NCBI GenBank assembly: GCA_030524525.1
Contig: JAUNGI010000006.1
Span: 29,307-93,306 of the forward strand
Direction of reading: 5' to 3'
Origin: Lachnospiraceae bacterium
GTDB lineage: Bacteria; Bacillota; Clostridia; Lachnospirales; Lachnospiraceae
Length of the DNA stretch: 64,000 nt
Shown here: positions 24,910 through 34,755 of the stretch, piece after piece
Layout of the letters: every line of letters begins with the position of its first letter
Position numbering within the stretch: the first letter of the stretch is position 1
The notes under the pieces: model-generated
Seen by the model: only the letters and a program-made list of their open reading frames with translations
What the model was told of the DNA's origin: nothing
Database searches by the model: none
Position numbers and translations under genes: made by a program

Positions 24910-26328
24910 ATGAAGCGAAGCTTTCAAAGTCGAAAGTTCAAGGGCGGCGCTTATGCGGTGGTGCTTTCCGTTCTGGTGATCGTCGTTCTGGTCGCCATCA
25001 ATCTGCTGGCTTCGGCATTTTTCCCGAAAAAGGATCTGACAAAGCTCGGCACCTACTCCCTTTCGGATGCCACGAGGGAGTACCTGAAAACGCTCTCCGC
25101 GGATGTGACGATGTACTACATCGTGGAAAACGGGGACGAAAGCGTGTTGTTTACCAGCTTGGCGGAGCTGTTTGCAAAGGAGAGCGACCATCTGACGCTG
25201 GAATATAAGGACCCGGTTCAGTACCCGCAGTTTGTATACCGCTACAACAATATGGGCGAGATCCGCAGCAACAGCATTATTCTTGTGAACGACGCGCAGC
25301 CCGAGCGCTACCGTTATATCGACTACGAGGAGATGTGTCTGTACACGACCGATACCAGCTCGTTTGAGGTGAAGAAGACGCTGTACGGCTACGATGCGGA
25401 GCTGGAGATCGTGAAAGGACTGATCGACATCACCGAGGAGAACTTTCAGAAGGTTTATTTTACCACCGGCCACGGGGAAGAAACAACGGTGCTGTCCAAC
25501 GACGGCGAGCTGACGGATACGCTTTCCGACCTGCTGGAGCTGAACCGGTTTCAGGTGAATTATCTGGATCTATCCAAAAAGAGCGCGGTGCCGGACGACT
25601 GCGATCTGCTGATCGTTGCCGGACCCAGCAAGGATCTGTCCGCCGAGGACCGGACGAAGATACAGGACTGGCTGACCGCAGGCGGAGAGGCGATGATCTT
25701 TCTGTGTCTGGATTATAACGGCACCGGTTTTCCGGAGCTGACGGCGCTGCTGGATTATTACGGCATGACGCTGGAGCAGGGAATGCTGAACGAAGGGGAC
25801 AGCGCCCACACGATGAGCGAAAGAACCTCCTACGTCGTCAGCGAATACGAGGGCGCCAACGTGCTGTGGGGACTCGGCTGCGGCGTTACCGTCAAAAACG
25901 AGCTGCGCGATACGCTCAAGGTCACGTCGCTGGCGGCGACCACGGAGAGCGCTTACCTGCGCACCGATTTCTCTGCGTCGGAAAAGGAGGAGGGGGACAG
26001 GACCGGCAGCTTTTCGCTGCTGACCTGCGCCGAGGAGGAGTACCGCGGCAATACCTCCCGTCTGTATGTGTTTAATACGTTTCTGTTTTTGTCCGACAAC
26101 TGCATCGACGAGGCGCGTCCGCTTGGGAACCGCGCGATGCTGCTTTCTCTGCTCTCCGGAATTTCGGGCGAGGAACGCGAGATCTCGATCCCGGTAAAGC
26201 GGAATGCGGAAGAGGCGCTTGTCATGACCAATCGGGAAAAAACGCGGCTTGCCGTGATCTCCATTGGCGTGCTTCCGGGGCTTTGGCTGCTGGCGGGCAT
26301 TTTTATGGTGATCAAGCGAAGAAAATAG
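24910..26328 (+). CDS. GldG-like ABC auxiliary protein
   Basis: ATG 24910 is chosen because GGAGG lies 5 bases upstream; two earlier in-frame starts overlap this RBS. The 472-residue product has an N-terminal helix (about 15-38), a long extracytoplasmic domain with the pattern of the ABC_transp_aux family (TYSLSDATREYLKTL, DLLIVAGPSKDLSAEDRTKIQDWL), and a C-terminal helix (about 445-465) ending in IKRRK. It is anchored at both ends with the domain outside. In Gld systems this subunit accompanies GldA and GldF. Context and length fit well. Confidence 0.85.
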   Translation: MKRSFQSRKFKGGAYAVVLSVLVIVVLVAINLLASAFFPKKDLTKLGTYSLSDATREYLKTLSADVTMYYIVENGDESVLFTSLAELFAKESDHLTLEYKDPVQYPQFVYRYNNMGEIRSNSIILVNDAQPERYRYIDYEEMCLYTTDTSSFEVKKTLYGYDAELEIVKGLIDITEENFQKVYFTTGHGEETTVLSNDGELTDTLSDLLELNRFQVNYLDLSKKSAVPDDCDLLIVAGPSKDLSAEDRTKIQDWLTAGGEAMIFLCLDYNGTGFPELTALLDYYGMTLEQGMLNEGDSAHTMSERTSYVVSEYEGANVLWGLGCGVTVKNELRDTLKVTSLAATTESAYLRTDFSASEKEEGDRTGSFSLLTCAEEEYRGNTSRLYVFNTFLFLSDNCIDEARPLGNRAMLLSLLSGISGEEREISIPVKRNAEEALVMTNREKTRLAVISIGVLPGLWLLAGIFMVIKRRK

Positions 26329-26347
26329 GCGGAAGGAGCGCACGCAT

Positions 26348-27760
26348 ATGAAAAAGAAAAAAATAATCCCTCTGCTTGCGCTGCTGGCGGCGGCAGTCGT
26401 ACTCGTTGCGCTCTATCTTGCGCTTTCTCTGAAAAATAAGAAGGAACCGCAGCAGAGCGGGGAGGAGACGGAGTTCTTTCAGGTAAAGGAGATCGCGGTG
26501 GAGAGCGTGGACCGCATCGAAATCTCCAACGCCTCTTTCAACGGCAGTTTTGTGAAGGAAGACGGGGTCTGGCGCTACGACGGCGGCGAGTTTTTCCCGG
26601 TTCGGCAGAAGACGATCGAGAATCTGCTCTCCATCCTCCTGTCGAACCTGAACGCGTTTGGCGTGGTGGAGGACCCTGCCGAGCTGTCGGAATACGGACT
26701 TGCCGAGCCTGTGGCGACGCTTGCGGCCTATGCCGGGGAGCGGGAGCTGGTGGGGATTTCTCTGGGGAACGCCCTTCCGACCAAGGAACAGTATTACTGT
26801 ATGTTTTCGGGCGATTCCAAGGTCTATACCGTATCAGGGAATTACCGGCGCTTCCTGACGACCGCGCGGGAGGATTTCTTGGCGGAGCTGGAGCTGCCGA
26901 CGGTCGCCGAGGTCAGTCAGCTTCAGGAGATCGAGCTGACCGGAGAGGCGGGCGGCTTTCATGCGGTTCGGGACGCCGCCAATCCCTACGACTATTCGGG
27001 GAAAGCCGTTTTCGATTGGTATTTCACGGAGCCCTACGAGCGGCCCGTCAATGCCGATTACGACGCGTGGTACCAGCAGTGCGCGTATTATTTGAGCTTT
27101 TCCTACGAAGCGTTGGTGGCGTACATGCCGTCCGACGTTTCGGTCTATGGGCTTTCGGAACCGACCGCCCGTTTGACGGTGGTCTACACGAGCCAAAACG
27201 GAGCCGAGCGGAATTCCTATACGCTGGAGCTTGGCTCCGAGGACGGAAACGGAAACTACTATGCCCGCCTTGAGGGAAGCGACTGGATCATGACGATCTC
27301 CTCCAAGACCGCCGAGAACCGTTTTTCCGGGAATGTCTATCCGTGGGTCTGCAAAACGATCGTATGGCCGGGAACACATGGGATCGCTTCTCTTTCGTTT
27401 CTTTTTGACGGAGAAGAGCACACGCTTGCGATCACGCTGGAGGAGAACGAGGACGGAAGCGCAGGGGATGCCGTGGGGACTTGGGACGGCGAGACGCTTT
27501 CGCAGGAACGTTTCTCCGAAATGCAGAGCGACCTGCTTTCGCTGCGCATCAGCGCTCCGGCGGAGCAGGACGCGAACGGGGAGGAGGCGCTTCTGACGAT
27601 CCGCGTGGAGGTACGGGACGCGGAGACGATGCGCGGTCAGACCGTGGCATTCTTGCCGTACAACGAGGAGGCGTATGCGGTGAGCGTGGACGGGCTTGTA
27701 AATTTCCTGATAGATAAGAGAGATCTGGAGCTTTATTTGGAGCTGCTTCGCACCTATTGA
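26348..27760 (+). CDS. DUF4340-containing membrane-anchored protein
   Basis: The 470-residue product starts MKKKKIIPL with one N-terminal membrane helix (to about residue 28), followed by an extracytoplasmic beta-rich domain. That domain shows the DUF4340 pattern (RIEISNASFNGSFVKEDGVWRY, PVRQKTIENLLS, LSEYGLAEPVATL, each visible in turn). It begins 19 bases after the GldG-like gene. DUF4340 proteins regularly end Gld-type ABC operons and probably form part of the extracellular complex. No enzymatic motif is seen. The substrate is unknown. Confidence 0.85.
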   Translation: MKKKKIIPLLALLAAAVVLVALYLALSLKNKKEPQQSGEETEFFQVKEIAVESVDRIEISNASFNGSFVKEDGVWRYDGGEFFPVRQKTIENLLSILLSNLNAFGVVEDPAELSEYGLAEPVATLAAYAGERELVGISLGNALPTKEQYYCMFSGDSKVYTVSGNYRRFLTTAREDFLAELELPTVAEVSQLQEIELTGEAGGFHAVRDAANPYDYSGKAVFDWYFTEPYERPVNADYDAWYQQCAYYLSFSYEALVAYMPSDVSVYGLSEPTARLTVVYTSQNGAERNSYTLELGSEDGNGNYYARLEGSDWIMTISSKTAENRFSGNVYPWVCKTIVWPGTHGIASLSFLFDGEEHTLAITLEENEDGSAGDAVGTWDGETLSQERFSEMQSDLLSLRISAPAEQDANGEEALLTIRVEVRDAETMRGQTVAFLPYNEEAYAVSVDGLVNFLIDKRDLELYLELLRTY

Positions 27761-27827
27761 TTTCCGGCATATTCCCGGCTTGTCTGCATAGAATGTTCTT
27801 AACTATGTGCAGATGGGGGATGGGAGC

Positions 27828-29750
27828 TTGAAGCGGAGCGCAAAAATCAGTCTGGCTTTCGGCATGGGGCTGGGAAGCCTTGCCCTGATCTATATTTTTG
27901 TCGCCCTCTGGATGCAGCCGAAGTCGGCGGGGACCGGCGCCCGGCGCGGGCAGGAGCAAACGTTTCGGAACTGCTGTCTGTTGGAAGCGGACGGCACGCA
28001 GCTTCGGTTTCTTTACGATTATCAGGAATACCAGATGGAGCTTTCCAAGGAATGTCAGGAGGTTTCCGAGGAGCTAAAGACGCTGTCGTGGCAGCTGGCG
28101 GATCTGCAGACGGAGGACGACGTTGTGGTGCAGATCCGCGTCAAGCAGGAGGCGCTCGTTACCGATCAATTTACGCTTTCCAACGATCAGATCCGCATCG
28201 GGGACGAAACGTATGCGCTGGACGAGGAATTTCGGGCGTACGACCGGGAGCTGGGGCAGACCATTTCTCTGGCGCAGCTCAGCGTTTACAAGGATGTTCG
28301 GTTCCTGCTGCAGGACGGCAGGCTTGCCGGAGCGATCGCGGCGGATTCGCAGGTTCCCGACATTCGCGTGGCGCTGATGGACAGCAGCTTCCTTTCGCAC
28401 GAGCATTCGGAGGTCGTTCTTTCGTCGGACACCGCCATGACCGTAACGTATCGCTACGCCGATTCCGGCAGGGCGGAGGAGAGCAAAACCGTCTCCGCAG
28501 GCGAGAAGCTGACGTTTGCGGCGTCGGAAAGAGAGACCTACTCACAGGTTTTGGTAAAGGCCTCCGGCAGTCTGCGGGTGGAGAGCCTGCTTCGCGGCGG
28601 GCAGACGCCCGAATATGAGGGCACATTGGAACTTTTCTTCCTTCCGGAGGGGATCTGGCTTGTCAACGAGCTGCCTCTGGAAGAATATCTCTGCGGGGTT
28701 CTTCCGAGTGAAATTCCGTCTACTTACGAAAAAGAAGCGATGAAGGCACAGGCGATCTGCGCGCGCTCCTACGCCTATGCGGCGCTGAATTCTCCGAAAT
28801 ATCCGGAGGTTTCCGCCCATGTGGACGACAGCACGAATTCGCAGGTTTACAACAATACCAAAACGACCGAGGCGGCGAGAGAGGCGGTGGCGGAGACCAC
28901 AGGTCAGATGCTGTGGAGCGGAGAACGTCTGGTTTCGACCTATTATTATTCCACCTCCTGCGGCGTGGGCGCGGCGGTCTCCGAGGTTTGGAGCGAGGCG
29001 GAGGCGGCATATCTTGTGACGAGTCTTCACGCCGGCTGGGAGGAGCCTTCGGAAATGGTCTCGAAGCTTCTTTCGGCAATGAACGAGCAGGAGAGAGCGG
29101 AGCTGATGACCCGTGTGGACCTGTCGCAGGAGGCGGCGTTCCGGGCGTTTTTGGACGAGGAGCTGATTACGATCTCGCTGGACAATCTGACCATACAGGA
29201 AGAATTGAAGCCGTATGAGGAGGAGTTTCTTTGGTATCGGTGGCACGCGGAGGCGGAGCTTACAAAGCTCAGCGAAAGCGTCAACGCGAATCTGGCGCTG
29301 TACGCAAAGACCTTTGAGAAGGTGCAGAAGGTGACTGATCTAGAAGGAAAGGAGAAAGAGGACCCGTCCGTCGGGACCATCCGCTCCATCGAGGTCACAA
29401 AGCGGGGCAAAAGCGGCATTGCCATGGAGGTGGTGATCACCGGAAGTGAGGGGATCGCAACGCTGACAAAGCAGACCGCCATCCGCACCATTTTGTCGCT
29501 GCAAAACGAGGAGATCATTCGGCAGGACAACGAAGCGGTGAGCGGCGTCCGGCTGCTTCCCAGCGCATTCTTTTATGTGGACTGCGGGGACGGAACGGCA
29601 AAATTTACGGGCGGAGGCTACGGTCACGGCGTGGGCATGTCCCAAAACGGAGCCAACGAAATGGCAAAGGAAGGGCTGAGCTGCGAGGAGCTTTTGGAGC
29701 ACTTCTTTCCGGGAACCGAGCTGCGCAGCCAATACGGCTCCGGCAGTTAA
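27828..29750 (+). CDS. SpoIID/LytB-domain protein
   Basis: TTG 27828 is preferred because GGGGGA lies 7 bases upstream; a GTG (27807) and ATG (27813) in frame lack an RBS. The product is about 640 residues. It has an N-terminal helix, a long coiled and beta-rich region, and a SpoIID domain (about 270-400) with CGVLPSEIPSTYEKEA and ARSYAYA, which carries the catalytic Glu region, then SYYYSTSCGVG-like sequence. It ends with GGGYGHGVGMSQNGANEMA. SpoIID enzymes cut peptidoglycan glycan strands from which stem peptides were removed. The protein is longer than sporulation SpoIID, so a vegetative role is also possible. It converges with the YihY-like gene, the stops overlapping. Confidence 0.85.
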   Translation: MKRSAKISLAFGMGLGSLALIYIFVALWMQPKSAGTGARRGQEQTFRNCCLLEADGTQLRFLYDYQEYQMELSKECQEVSEELKTLSWQLADLQTEDDVVVQIRVKQEALVTDQFTLSNDQIRIGDETYALDEEFRAYDRELGQTISLAQLSVYKDVRFLLQDGRLAGAIAADSQVPDIRVALMDSSFLSHEHSEVVLSSDTAMTVTYRYADSGRAEESKTVSAGEKLTFAASERETYSQVLVKASGSLRVESLLRGGQTPEYEGTLELFFLPEGIWLVNELPLEEYLCGVLPSEIPSTYEKEAMKAQAICARSYAYAALNSPKYPEVSAHVDDSTNSQVYNNTKTTEAAREAVAETTGQMLWSGERLVSTYYYSTSCGVGAAVSEVWSEAEAAYLVTSLHAGWEEPSEMVSKLLSAMNEQERAELMTRVDLSQEAAFRAFLDEELITISLDNLTIQEELKPYEEEFLWYRWHAEAELTKLSESVNANLALYAKTFEKVQKVTDLEGKEKEDPSVGTIRSIEVTKRGKSGIAMEVVITGSEGIATLTKQTAIRTILSLQNEEIIRQDNEAVSGVRLLPSAFFYVDCGDGTAKFTGGGYGHGVGMSQNGANEMAKEGLSCEELLEHFFPGTELRSQYGSGS

Positions 29751-30655
29751 TCCCGCTGGGCGGTATCTTCCGGGAGCGGCGGCTGATTCCGTTCTTTGCG
29801 TTTGCGCCGCAGGATGTTGGCGCGGATCTCGTACAGCTTGAGGAAACCGTTGATCTCCGCGCCGACAAACAGAATGTACATACAGATATACAGCCACAGA
29901 AGGCAGAGCACGATGGCGGTCAGATTGCCGTAGATCGCGGAGAAATTGCTCATGTTGTCAATGTAAAACGAGTAAAGGTACGAAAACGCCAGCCAGCCCA
30001 CCGCGGCAAACAGCGCTCCGGGAAGCTCGGTCAGAAAGCTGCTGTGCTGTCCCCGACGGTTCGGGATCAAGAGGAACATCGCCGTAAACAGTATGGTCAG
30101 CACGGCGACGCCGATGGTGGTGCGCACGCTCTTTATGAGAAACGCCAGATTCGCAATGCTGGGGAAGGTCGTTTCGATGCGGGCGAATACCTGATTCCCA
30201 AAGACGAATACGACGAGCACCAGAATCAGAAACAGGGCGAACAGCAGCGTATAGATCAGCGAAAGAAATCTGCGCAGAAAGTAGTTTCGCTTTTCCAGAC
30301 GGGAGTATACGTTGTTCAGACCGCGCTCCAAGGAGAGAAAGCCTTTGGAGCCCGCCCATAAAAAGGCGATGGCGGTCGTTGCCAGCATCGTGCCGGAACC
30401 GTTGGGAATGATTCGATCCAAAAGGGAGACGGCGTAGCGGTTGAGGGTCGGCGGAAGGAAAACCTGACAGATCAGCCGCATCGAATCGCCGGAGATCGGC
30501 AGATGCTCCAAAAGGGAAATGACGAACATCAAAAACGGGAAGCAGGAAATGACCATAAACAGCGTGGTCTCTGCCGCAAACGAGGTGATATAGTCGTCCC
30601 GCAGCTTTCTGCTGAACGTAACGATAAGTTGGAACGGCCCGGTCAAACGAATCAT
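29747..30655 (-). CDS. YihY/UPF0761-family membrane protein
   Basis: Start MIRLTGPFQ (30655) has AGGAGG 9 bases upstream, so the longer frame is not used. The 302-residue protein has six hydrophobic segments and the family landmarks YITSFAAETTLFMVIS, LWAGSKGFLSLERGLNNVY and YGNLTAIVLCLLWLYICMY. Family members were once called RNase BN, but that assignment is not supported; they are inner-membrane proteins of unresolved function. The C-terminus is basic and cytoplasmic (RRKRKERNQ). It is convergent with the SpoIID-like gene, with no space for a separate terminator. Confidence 0.9.
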   Translation of the reverse strand: MIRLTGPFQLIVTFSRKLRDDYITSFAAETTLFMVISCFPFLMFVISLLEHLPISGDSMRLICQVFLPPTLNRYAVSLLDRIIPNGSGTMLATTAIAFLWAGSKGFLSLERGLNNVYSRLEKRNYFLRRFLSLIYTLLFALFLILVLVVFVFGNQVFARIETTFPSIANLAFLIKSVRTTIGVAVLTILFTAMFLLIPNRRGQHSSFLTELPGALFAAVGWLAFSYLYSFYIDNMSNFSAIYGNLTAIVLCLLWLYICMYILFVGAEINGFLKLYEIRANILRRKRKERNQPPLPEDTAQRD

Positions 30656-30777
30656 AAAACGAAATCCTCCTGTCGGCGGGGAATGCCTGCAAAAATCACC
30701 GGTCGGACGCAGCCGAACCGGTAATAGAGATATTTTACCAGTTTCCAAAAAGAAAATCAACCAAAACCGCTTTGGAC

Positions 30778-30805
30778 TTGACTTTTCGGAAAACTATGCT
30801 AGAAT
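30778..30805 (+). promoter_or_regulatory. Promoter of the pheST T-box transcript
   Basis: TTGACT (30778-30783) and TAGAAT (30800-30805) with a 16-base spacer, just upstream of the T-box leader. Confidence 0.7.
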
Positions 30806-30811
30806 GAAACA

Positions 30812-31054
30812 AATAAAGGCTGTGACGGTGTCGTTAAGAGATTGTTTTCTGTCAGAGAGAGGGGTTCGCCGGCTGAAAGACCCCTTCGGTTCCTGCAATG
30901 TCCCACCTTCCCACCCGAGCCGCAGTTCGGAAATGTTTTCAGAGTAGGGGCTGCCGTGTTCTGCGCGTTATGCAGAGAAAGTGCCTGAACAACAGGAAGC
31001 TGGGTGGTACCGCGAAGCAGAAGCTCCGTCCCTTCATAGGGGACGGTTTTTTTA
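30812..31054 (+). promoter_or_regulatory. T-box riboswitch leader for pheST
   Basis: The T-box core GGGTGGTACCGCG lies at 31002-31014 and is followed by a terminator, CCGTCCC (31026-31032)/GGGACGG (31040-31046) with seven Ts. The upstream stem I region includes GGGG/CCCC arms (about 30861-30884), and phenylalanine UUC triplets lie just after them (30885-30887, 30890-30892); which one is the specifier needs folding. Uncharged tRNA-Phe would stabilise the antiterminator and switch on pheS and pheT. Confidence 0.93.
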
Positions 31055-31115
31055 TTCTACAGGAAACTGCGTTTCCTATAGAACAAAAAAAGCTCCGCCG
31101 AGGTTCGCGCCCGCG
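31055..31115 (+). repeat. Dispersed repeat B, copy 2
   Basis: Hairpin TTCTACAGGAAA (31055-31066)/TTTCCTATAGAA (31072-31083) is followed by ACAAAAAAAGCTCCGCCGAG and GTTCGCGCCCGCG. It sits directly after the T-box terminator and before the pheS RBS, so it is transcribed as part of the pheST mRNA. It is related to copies at 19455, 31055 and 55091-55230. Confidence 0.6.
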
Positions 31116-31184
31116 CGGCGTTCGGCGCTGTAATATACGAATATGTCAAGATGAGATGGACTATGACAGAAAGTGAGGTTTTTC

Positions 31185-32204
31185 ATGAAAGAACGATTAA
31201 AAGCGATCCAAGAAGCGTGTCTGACCAAGATCGAGTCGGCGGAAACGCTGGATAAGCTCAATGAGATCCGTGTGGAGTTCCTTGGAAAAAAGGGACGGCT
31301 GACGGAGGTTTTGAAGTCCATGAAGGACGTGCCGGCGGAGGAACGTCCGAAGGTCGGTCAGATGGTAAACGAGGCGAGAACCGTCATTGAAAACCGGCTG
31401 GAGGAGGTCAAGACGGCGTTTGCCAAAAAGGTGCGCGAGGAAAAGATGAAGGCGGAGACCATCGACGTTACGCTGCCTGCAAAGCGGCTGGAGAGCGGCC
31501 ACCGGCACCCGAACAACGTGGCGCTGCGCGAGGTGGAGCGCATCTTTGTCGGCATGGGCTACGAGGTCGTGGAGGGCTCCGAGGTCGAGTACGACTATTA
31601 CAATTTCGAGGCGCTGAATATTCCCGCCAACCATCCGGCAAAGGACGAGCAGGATACGTTTTACATTACCGGGGACATTCTTCTCCGGACCCAGACCTCC
31701 TCGACGCAGGTCCACGAGATGGAGAAGGGCAGACTGCCGATCCGCATGATCTCGCCGGGACGCGTTTACCGCGCCGACGAGGTGGACGCGACGCATTCGC
31801 CGTGCTTCCATCAGATCGAGGGGCTCGTGATCGACAAAAACATTACGTTTGCCGATCTGAAGGGGACCTTGGCGGAATTCGCGAAGGAGCTGTTCGGCGA
31901 GGAGACGAAGGTCAAGTTCCGCCCCCACCATTTCCCGTTTACCGAGCCTTCGGCGGAGATGGACGTGACCTGCTTCAAGTGCGGCGGCAAGGGCTGCCGG
32001 TTCTGCAAGGGCAGCGGCTGGATCGAGATCCTCGGCTGCGGCATGGTGCATCCCCGGGTGCTGACGATGAGCGGCGTCGATCCGAAGGAATATACGGGCT
32101 TTGCGTTCGGCGTAGGCTTGGAGCGCATCGCGCTGCTGAAATATGAGATCGACGACATGCGGCTGTTGTATGAAAACGACGTCCGTTTCCTGAAACAGTT
32201 CTAA
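31185..32204 (+). CDS. pheS: Phenylalanyl-tRNA synthetase alpha subunit
   Basis: ATG 31185 follows GTGAGG at 6 bases. The 339-residue subunit has an N-terminal coiled-coil arm (about 1-85) that contacts tRNA, and a class II catalytic core. Landmarks are GHRHPNN-like motif entry, PARDEQDTFY-type motif (here KDEQDTFYI), RTQTSSTQVHEM, SPGRVYRADEVDATHSP and the C-terminal FAFGVGLERIALLKY. It charges tRNA-Phe as an alpha2beta2 enzyme with PheT. It is the first gene of the T-box-controlled operon; pheT starts 12 bases downstream. Confidence 0.97.
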   Translation: MKERLKAIQEACLTKIESAETLDKLNEIRVEFLGKKGRLTEVLKSMKDVPAEERPKVGQMVNEARTVIENRLEEVKTAFAKKVREEKMKAETIDVTLPAKRLESGHRHPNNVALREVERIFVGMGYEVVEGSEVEYDYYNFEALNIPANHPAKDEQDTFYITGDILLRTQTSSTQVHEMEKGRLPIRMISPGRVYRADEVDATHSPCFHQIEGLVIDKNITFADLKGTLAEFAKELFGEETKVKFRPHHFPFTEPSAEMDVTCFKCGGKGCRFCKGSGWIEILGCGMVHPRVLTMSGVDPKEYTGFAFGVGLERIALLKYEIDDMRLLYENDVRFLKQF

Positions 32205-32215
32205 GGAGGATAGGA

Positions 32216-34651
32216 ATGAATACTTCGTTATCATGGATAAAAGCTTATGTGCCGGAGCTTGCTTGTACGGCACAGGAATTCACCGACGCGATGACGCTGA
32301 CCGGAACCAAGGTCGAGGGCTATGAGTGTCTGGACGCGGATCTGGAGCGGATCGTGGTCGGAAAGATCCTGCGGATCGCGCCGCATCCCGACGCGGACAA
32401 GCTGATCGTTTGTCAGGTGCAGATCGCCAAAGAGGGCGAGAGCGTACAGATCGTGACCGGAGCAAGCAACGTCTCCGAGGGCGACCTCGTGCCCGTTGTG
32501 CTGGACGGCGGCCGGGTGGCAGGCGGACACGACGGCAAGAAGACGCCGGGCGGGATCAAGATCAAAAAGGGCAAGCTGCGGGGCGTGGAATCGTGCGGCA
32601 TGATGTGTTCCATCGAGGAGCTGGGCTCCACGCGGGAAATGTACCCCGAAGCGCCGGAAAACGGCATTTATCTGTTCTCGAAGGAGCTGTACCCGGACGT
32701 GCAGATCGGTGACAGCGCCATCGACGTGCTGGGACTGCGCGACGTGAACTTTGAATTTGAGATCACGAGCAACCGCGTGGACTGCTTCAGCGTTCTCGGC
32801 ATTGCCAGAGAGGCTGCCGCCACGTTCCGGAAGCCGTTTTTGCCGCCGCAGATCAAAGCCACCGGCACGGAGGGAAACGCCGCGGACCATATTTCCGTGG
32901 AGATCGAAGCGCCGGAGCTTTGCTCCCGCTATGTTGCCAGAGTCGTAAAGAACATCCGCCTTGCTCCGTCGCCGCAGTGGATGCAGAGAAGGCTTGCCTC
33001 CTGCGGAATTCGTCCGATCAACAACATTGTGGATATTACGAACTATGTTATGGAGGAATACGGCCAGCCGATGCACGCCTACGATCTGGATACGATCGCC
33101 GGGCACAAGATCATCGTGCGCCGCGCACAGGACGGAGAGACGTTTGAGACGCTGGACGGACAGGAGCGTGCGGTCGATTCGAGCATTCTGATGATTGCGG
33201 ATGCGGAGAAGGCGGTCGGCATTGCCGGAATTATGGGCGGCGAAAATTCAAAGATCACCGACGACGTGACGACCATGCTGTTTGAGGCCGCCTGCTTTGA
33301 CGGAACGAACATCCGTCTGTCCGGAAAGAAGCTCGGTATGCGTACCGACGCGCAGGCGAAGTTTGAAAAGGGGCTTGACCCGAATACGGCGATGGAGGCG
33401 ATCAACCGCGCCTGCCAGCTGATCGAGGAGCTGGACGCCGGAGACGTGGTCGCCGGATGCGTGGATGTATATCCGAACAAAAAGGAGGCGTGGAGCGTTC
33501 CGTTCTCCTACGAGAGAACCAATCAGGTACTCGGAACCGCCCTTGACAAGGAGACGATGATTTCGTACTTCAAGATGGTCGATCTGGATTACGATGCGGC
33601 TTCCGGCGAGGTGATCGTGCCCACATGGAGACAGGACGTGCTTTCGCAGGCCGATCTCGACGAGGAGGTTGCCCGCTTCTACGGCTACGACAAGATCCCG
33701 ATGACGCTGCCGTCCGGCGAGGCGATGACCGGCAAGGTCAGCAAGCAGCACCGCGTGGAGGACTTGGGCAGGGAGGTCGCGGAGCATTACGGCTTCTCCG
33801 AGGCGATGACCTACAGCTTTGAAAGTCCGAAGGTGTTCGACAAGCTCTGCGTGGCTGCGGACGATCCGATCCGTCGGACCGTGACGATCAGCAATCCGCT
33901 GGGAGAGGACTTCTCGATCATGCGGACGCTGCCCGTGAACGGGCTTCTGACTTCCCTTGCGGTCAATGTGAACCGCAGAAACAAAAACGTCCGTCTGTAC
34001 GAGCTGGCGACGGTGTATCTGCCGAAGGCGCTGCCGCTGACGGAGCTTCCCGACGAGCGCCGCGAGTTCGTTCTCGGCTTCTACGGGGAGGGCGACTTCT
34101 TTGCGATGAAGGGCGTGCTGGAGGAGTTCCTGCAAAAGGCAGGTCTGAAGGAACGCGTTGTCTATGACCCGGCGGCGGGAAAGAGCTTTCTGCATCCGGG
34201 ACGTCAGGCAAAGGTCTGCTATGCGGGCAGAGAGCTGGGCTATTTGGGCGAGCTGCATCCGGAGGTCGCGGACAATTACGGAATTTCGGAACGGGTCTAT
34301 CTGGCGGTGCTGGATCTGCCGGAGATTTTGCCGCTTGCCACGTTTGATATCAAATACGAGGGCATTGCCAAGTTCCCGGTCGTTACCCGCGATCTGAGCA
34401 TGCTGATGAAGAAGGAGATCTTGGCGGGACAGGTGGAGGAAGTGATCCGCAAAAACGCCGGAAAGCTTCTGGAGGGCTGTCAGCTCTTCGACGTTTACGA
34501 GGGCGCGCAGATCCAGCCGGGCTGCAAGTCGATGGCATATTCGATCCGCCTGCAGGCAAAGGACCATACGCTGACCGAGGAGGAGATCACGGAAGTGATG
34601 AACAAGATCCTTAAGGGACTCGGCAAGCTGGGCGTGGAACTTCGTTCCTAA
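32216..34651 (+). CDS. pheT: Phenylalanyl-tRNA synthetase beta subunit
   Basis: The 811-residue protein has full bacterial architecture: N-terminal tRNA-binding OB domain (about 40-155), B1/B5 domains with FEFEITSNRVDCFSVLGIARE, the B3/B4 editing domain (KLGMRTDAQAKFEKGLDP), the catalytic-like B6/B7 region, and a C-terminal ferredoxin-like anticodon-binding domain (FPVVTRDLSML). Start ATG 32216 has AAGGAGGA upstream. It works with PheS in the cytoplasm. No terminator is obvious before the next promoter. Confidence 0.97.
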   Translation: MNTSLSWIKAYVPELACTAQEFTDAMTLTGTKVEGYECLDADLERIVVGKILRIAPHPDADKLIVCQVQIAKEGESVQIVTGASNVSEGDLVPVVLDGGRVAGGHDGKKTPGGIKIKKGKLRGVESCGMMCSIEELGSTREMYPEAPENGIYLFSKELYPDVQIGDSAIDVLGLRDVNFEFEITSNRVDCFSVLGIAREAAATFRKPFLPPQIKATGTEGNAADHISVEIEAPELCSRYVARVVKNIRLAPSPQWMQRRLASCGIRPINNIVDITNYVMEEYGQPMHAYDLDTIAGHKIIVRRAQDGETFETLDGQERAVDSSILMIADAEKAVGIAGIMGGENSKITDDVTTMLFEAACFDGTNIRLSGKKLGMRTDAQAKFEKGLDPNTAMEAINRACQLIEELDAGDVVAGCVDVYPNKKEAWSVPFSYERTNQVLGTALDKETMISYFKMVDLDYDAASGEVIVPTWRQDVLSQADLDEEVARFYGYDKIPMTLPSGEAMTGKVSKQHRVEDLGREVAEHYGFSEAMTYSFESPKVFDKLCVAADDPIRRTVTISNPLGEDFSIMRTLPVNGLLTSLAVNVNRRNKNVRLYELATVYLPKALPLTELPDERREFVLGFYGEGDFFAMKGVLEEFLQKAGLKERVVYDPAAGKSFLHPGRQAKVCYAGRELGYLGELHPEVADNYGISERVYLAVLDLPEILPLATFDIKYEGIAKFPVVTRDLSMLMKKEILAGQVEEVIRKNAGKLLEGCQLFDVYEGAQIQPGCKSMAYSIRLQAKDHTLTEEEITEVMNKILKGLGKLGVELRS

Positions 34652-34656
34652 GGGTC

Positions 34657-34686
34657 TTGCAACGGGACTCCCCTTCGTGCTATACT
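34657..34686 (+). promoter_or_regulatory. Promoter of the VanZ-like gene
   Basis: TTGCAA (34657-34662) and TATACT (34681-34686) with an 18-base spacer, 70 bases before the TTG start at 34756. Confidence 0.6.
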
Positions 34687-34755
34687 GAATGCACTGAGCA
34701 ACGTTGGTGCGCGGCGTTTTCCGCCGTTTGGATATAGACAGAAAAGAGGATCTCA

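Noticed and set aside
29747-30655. Calling the YihY-like gene RNase BN
   Set aside because: The older RNase BN name for this membrane family is not supported; true RNase BN is a different soluble enzyme.
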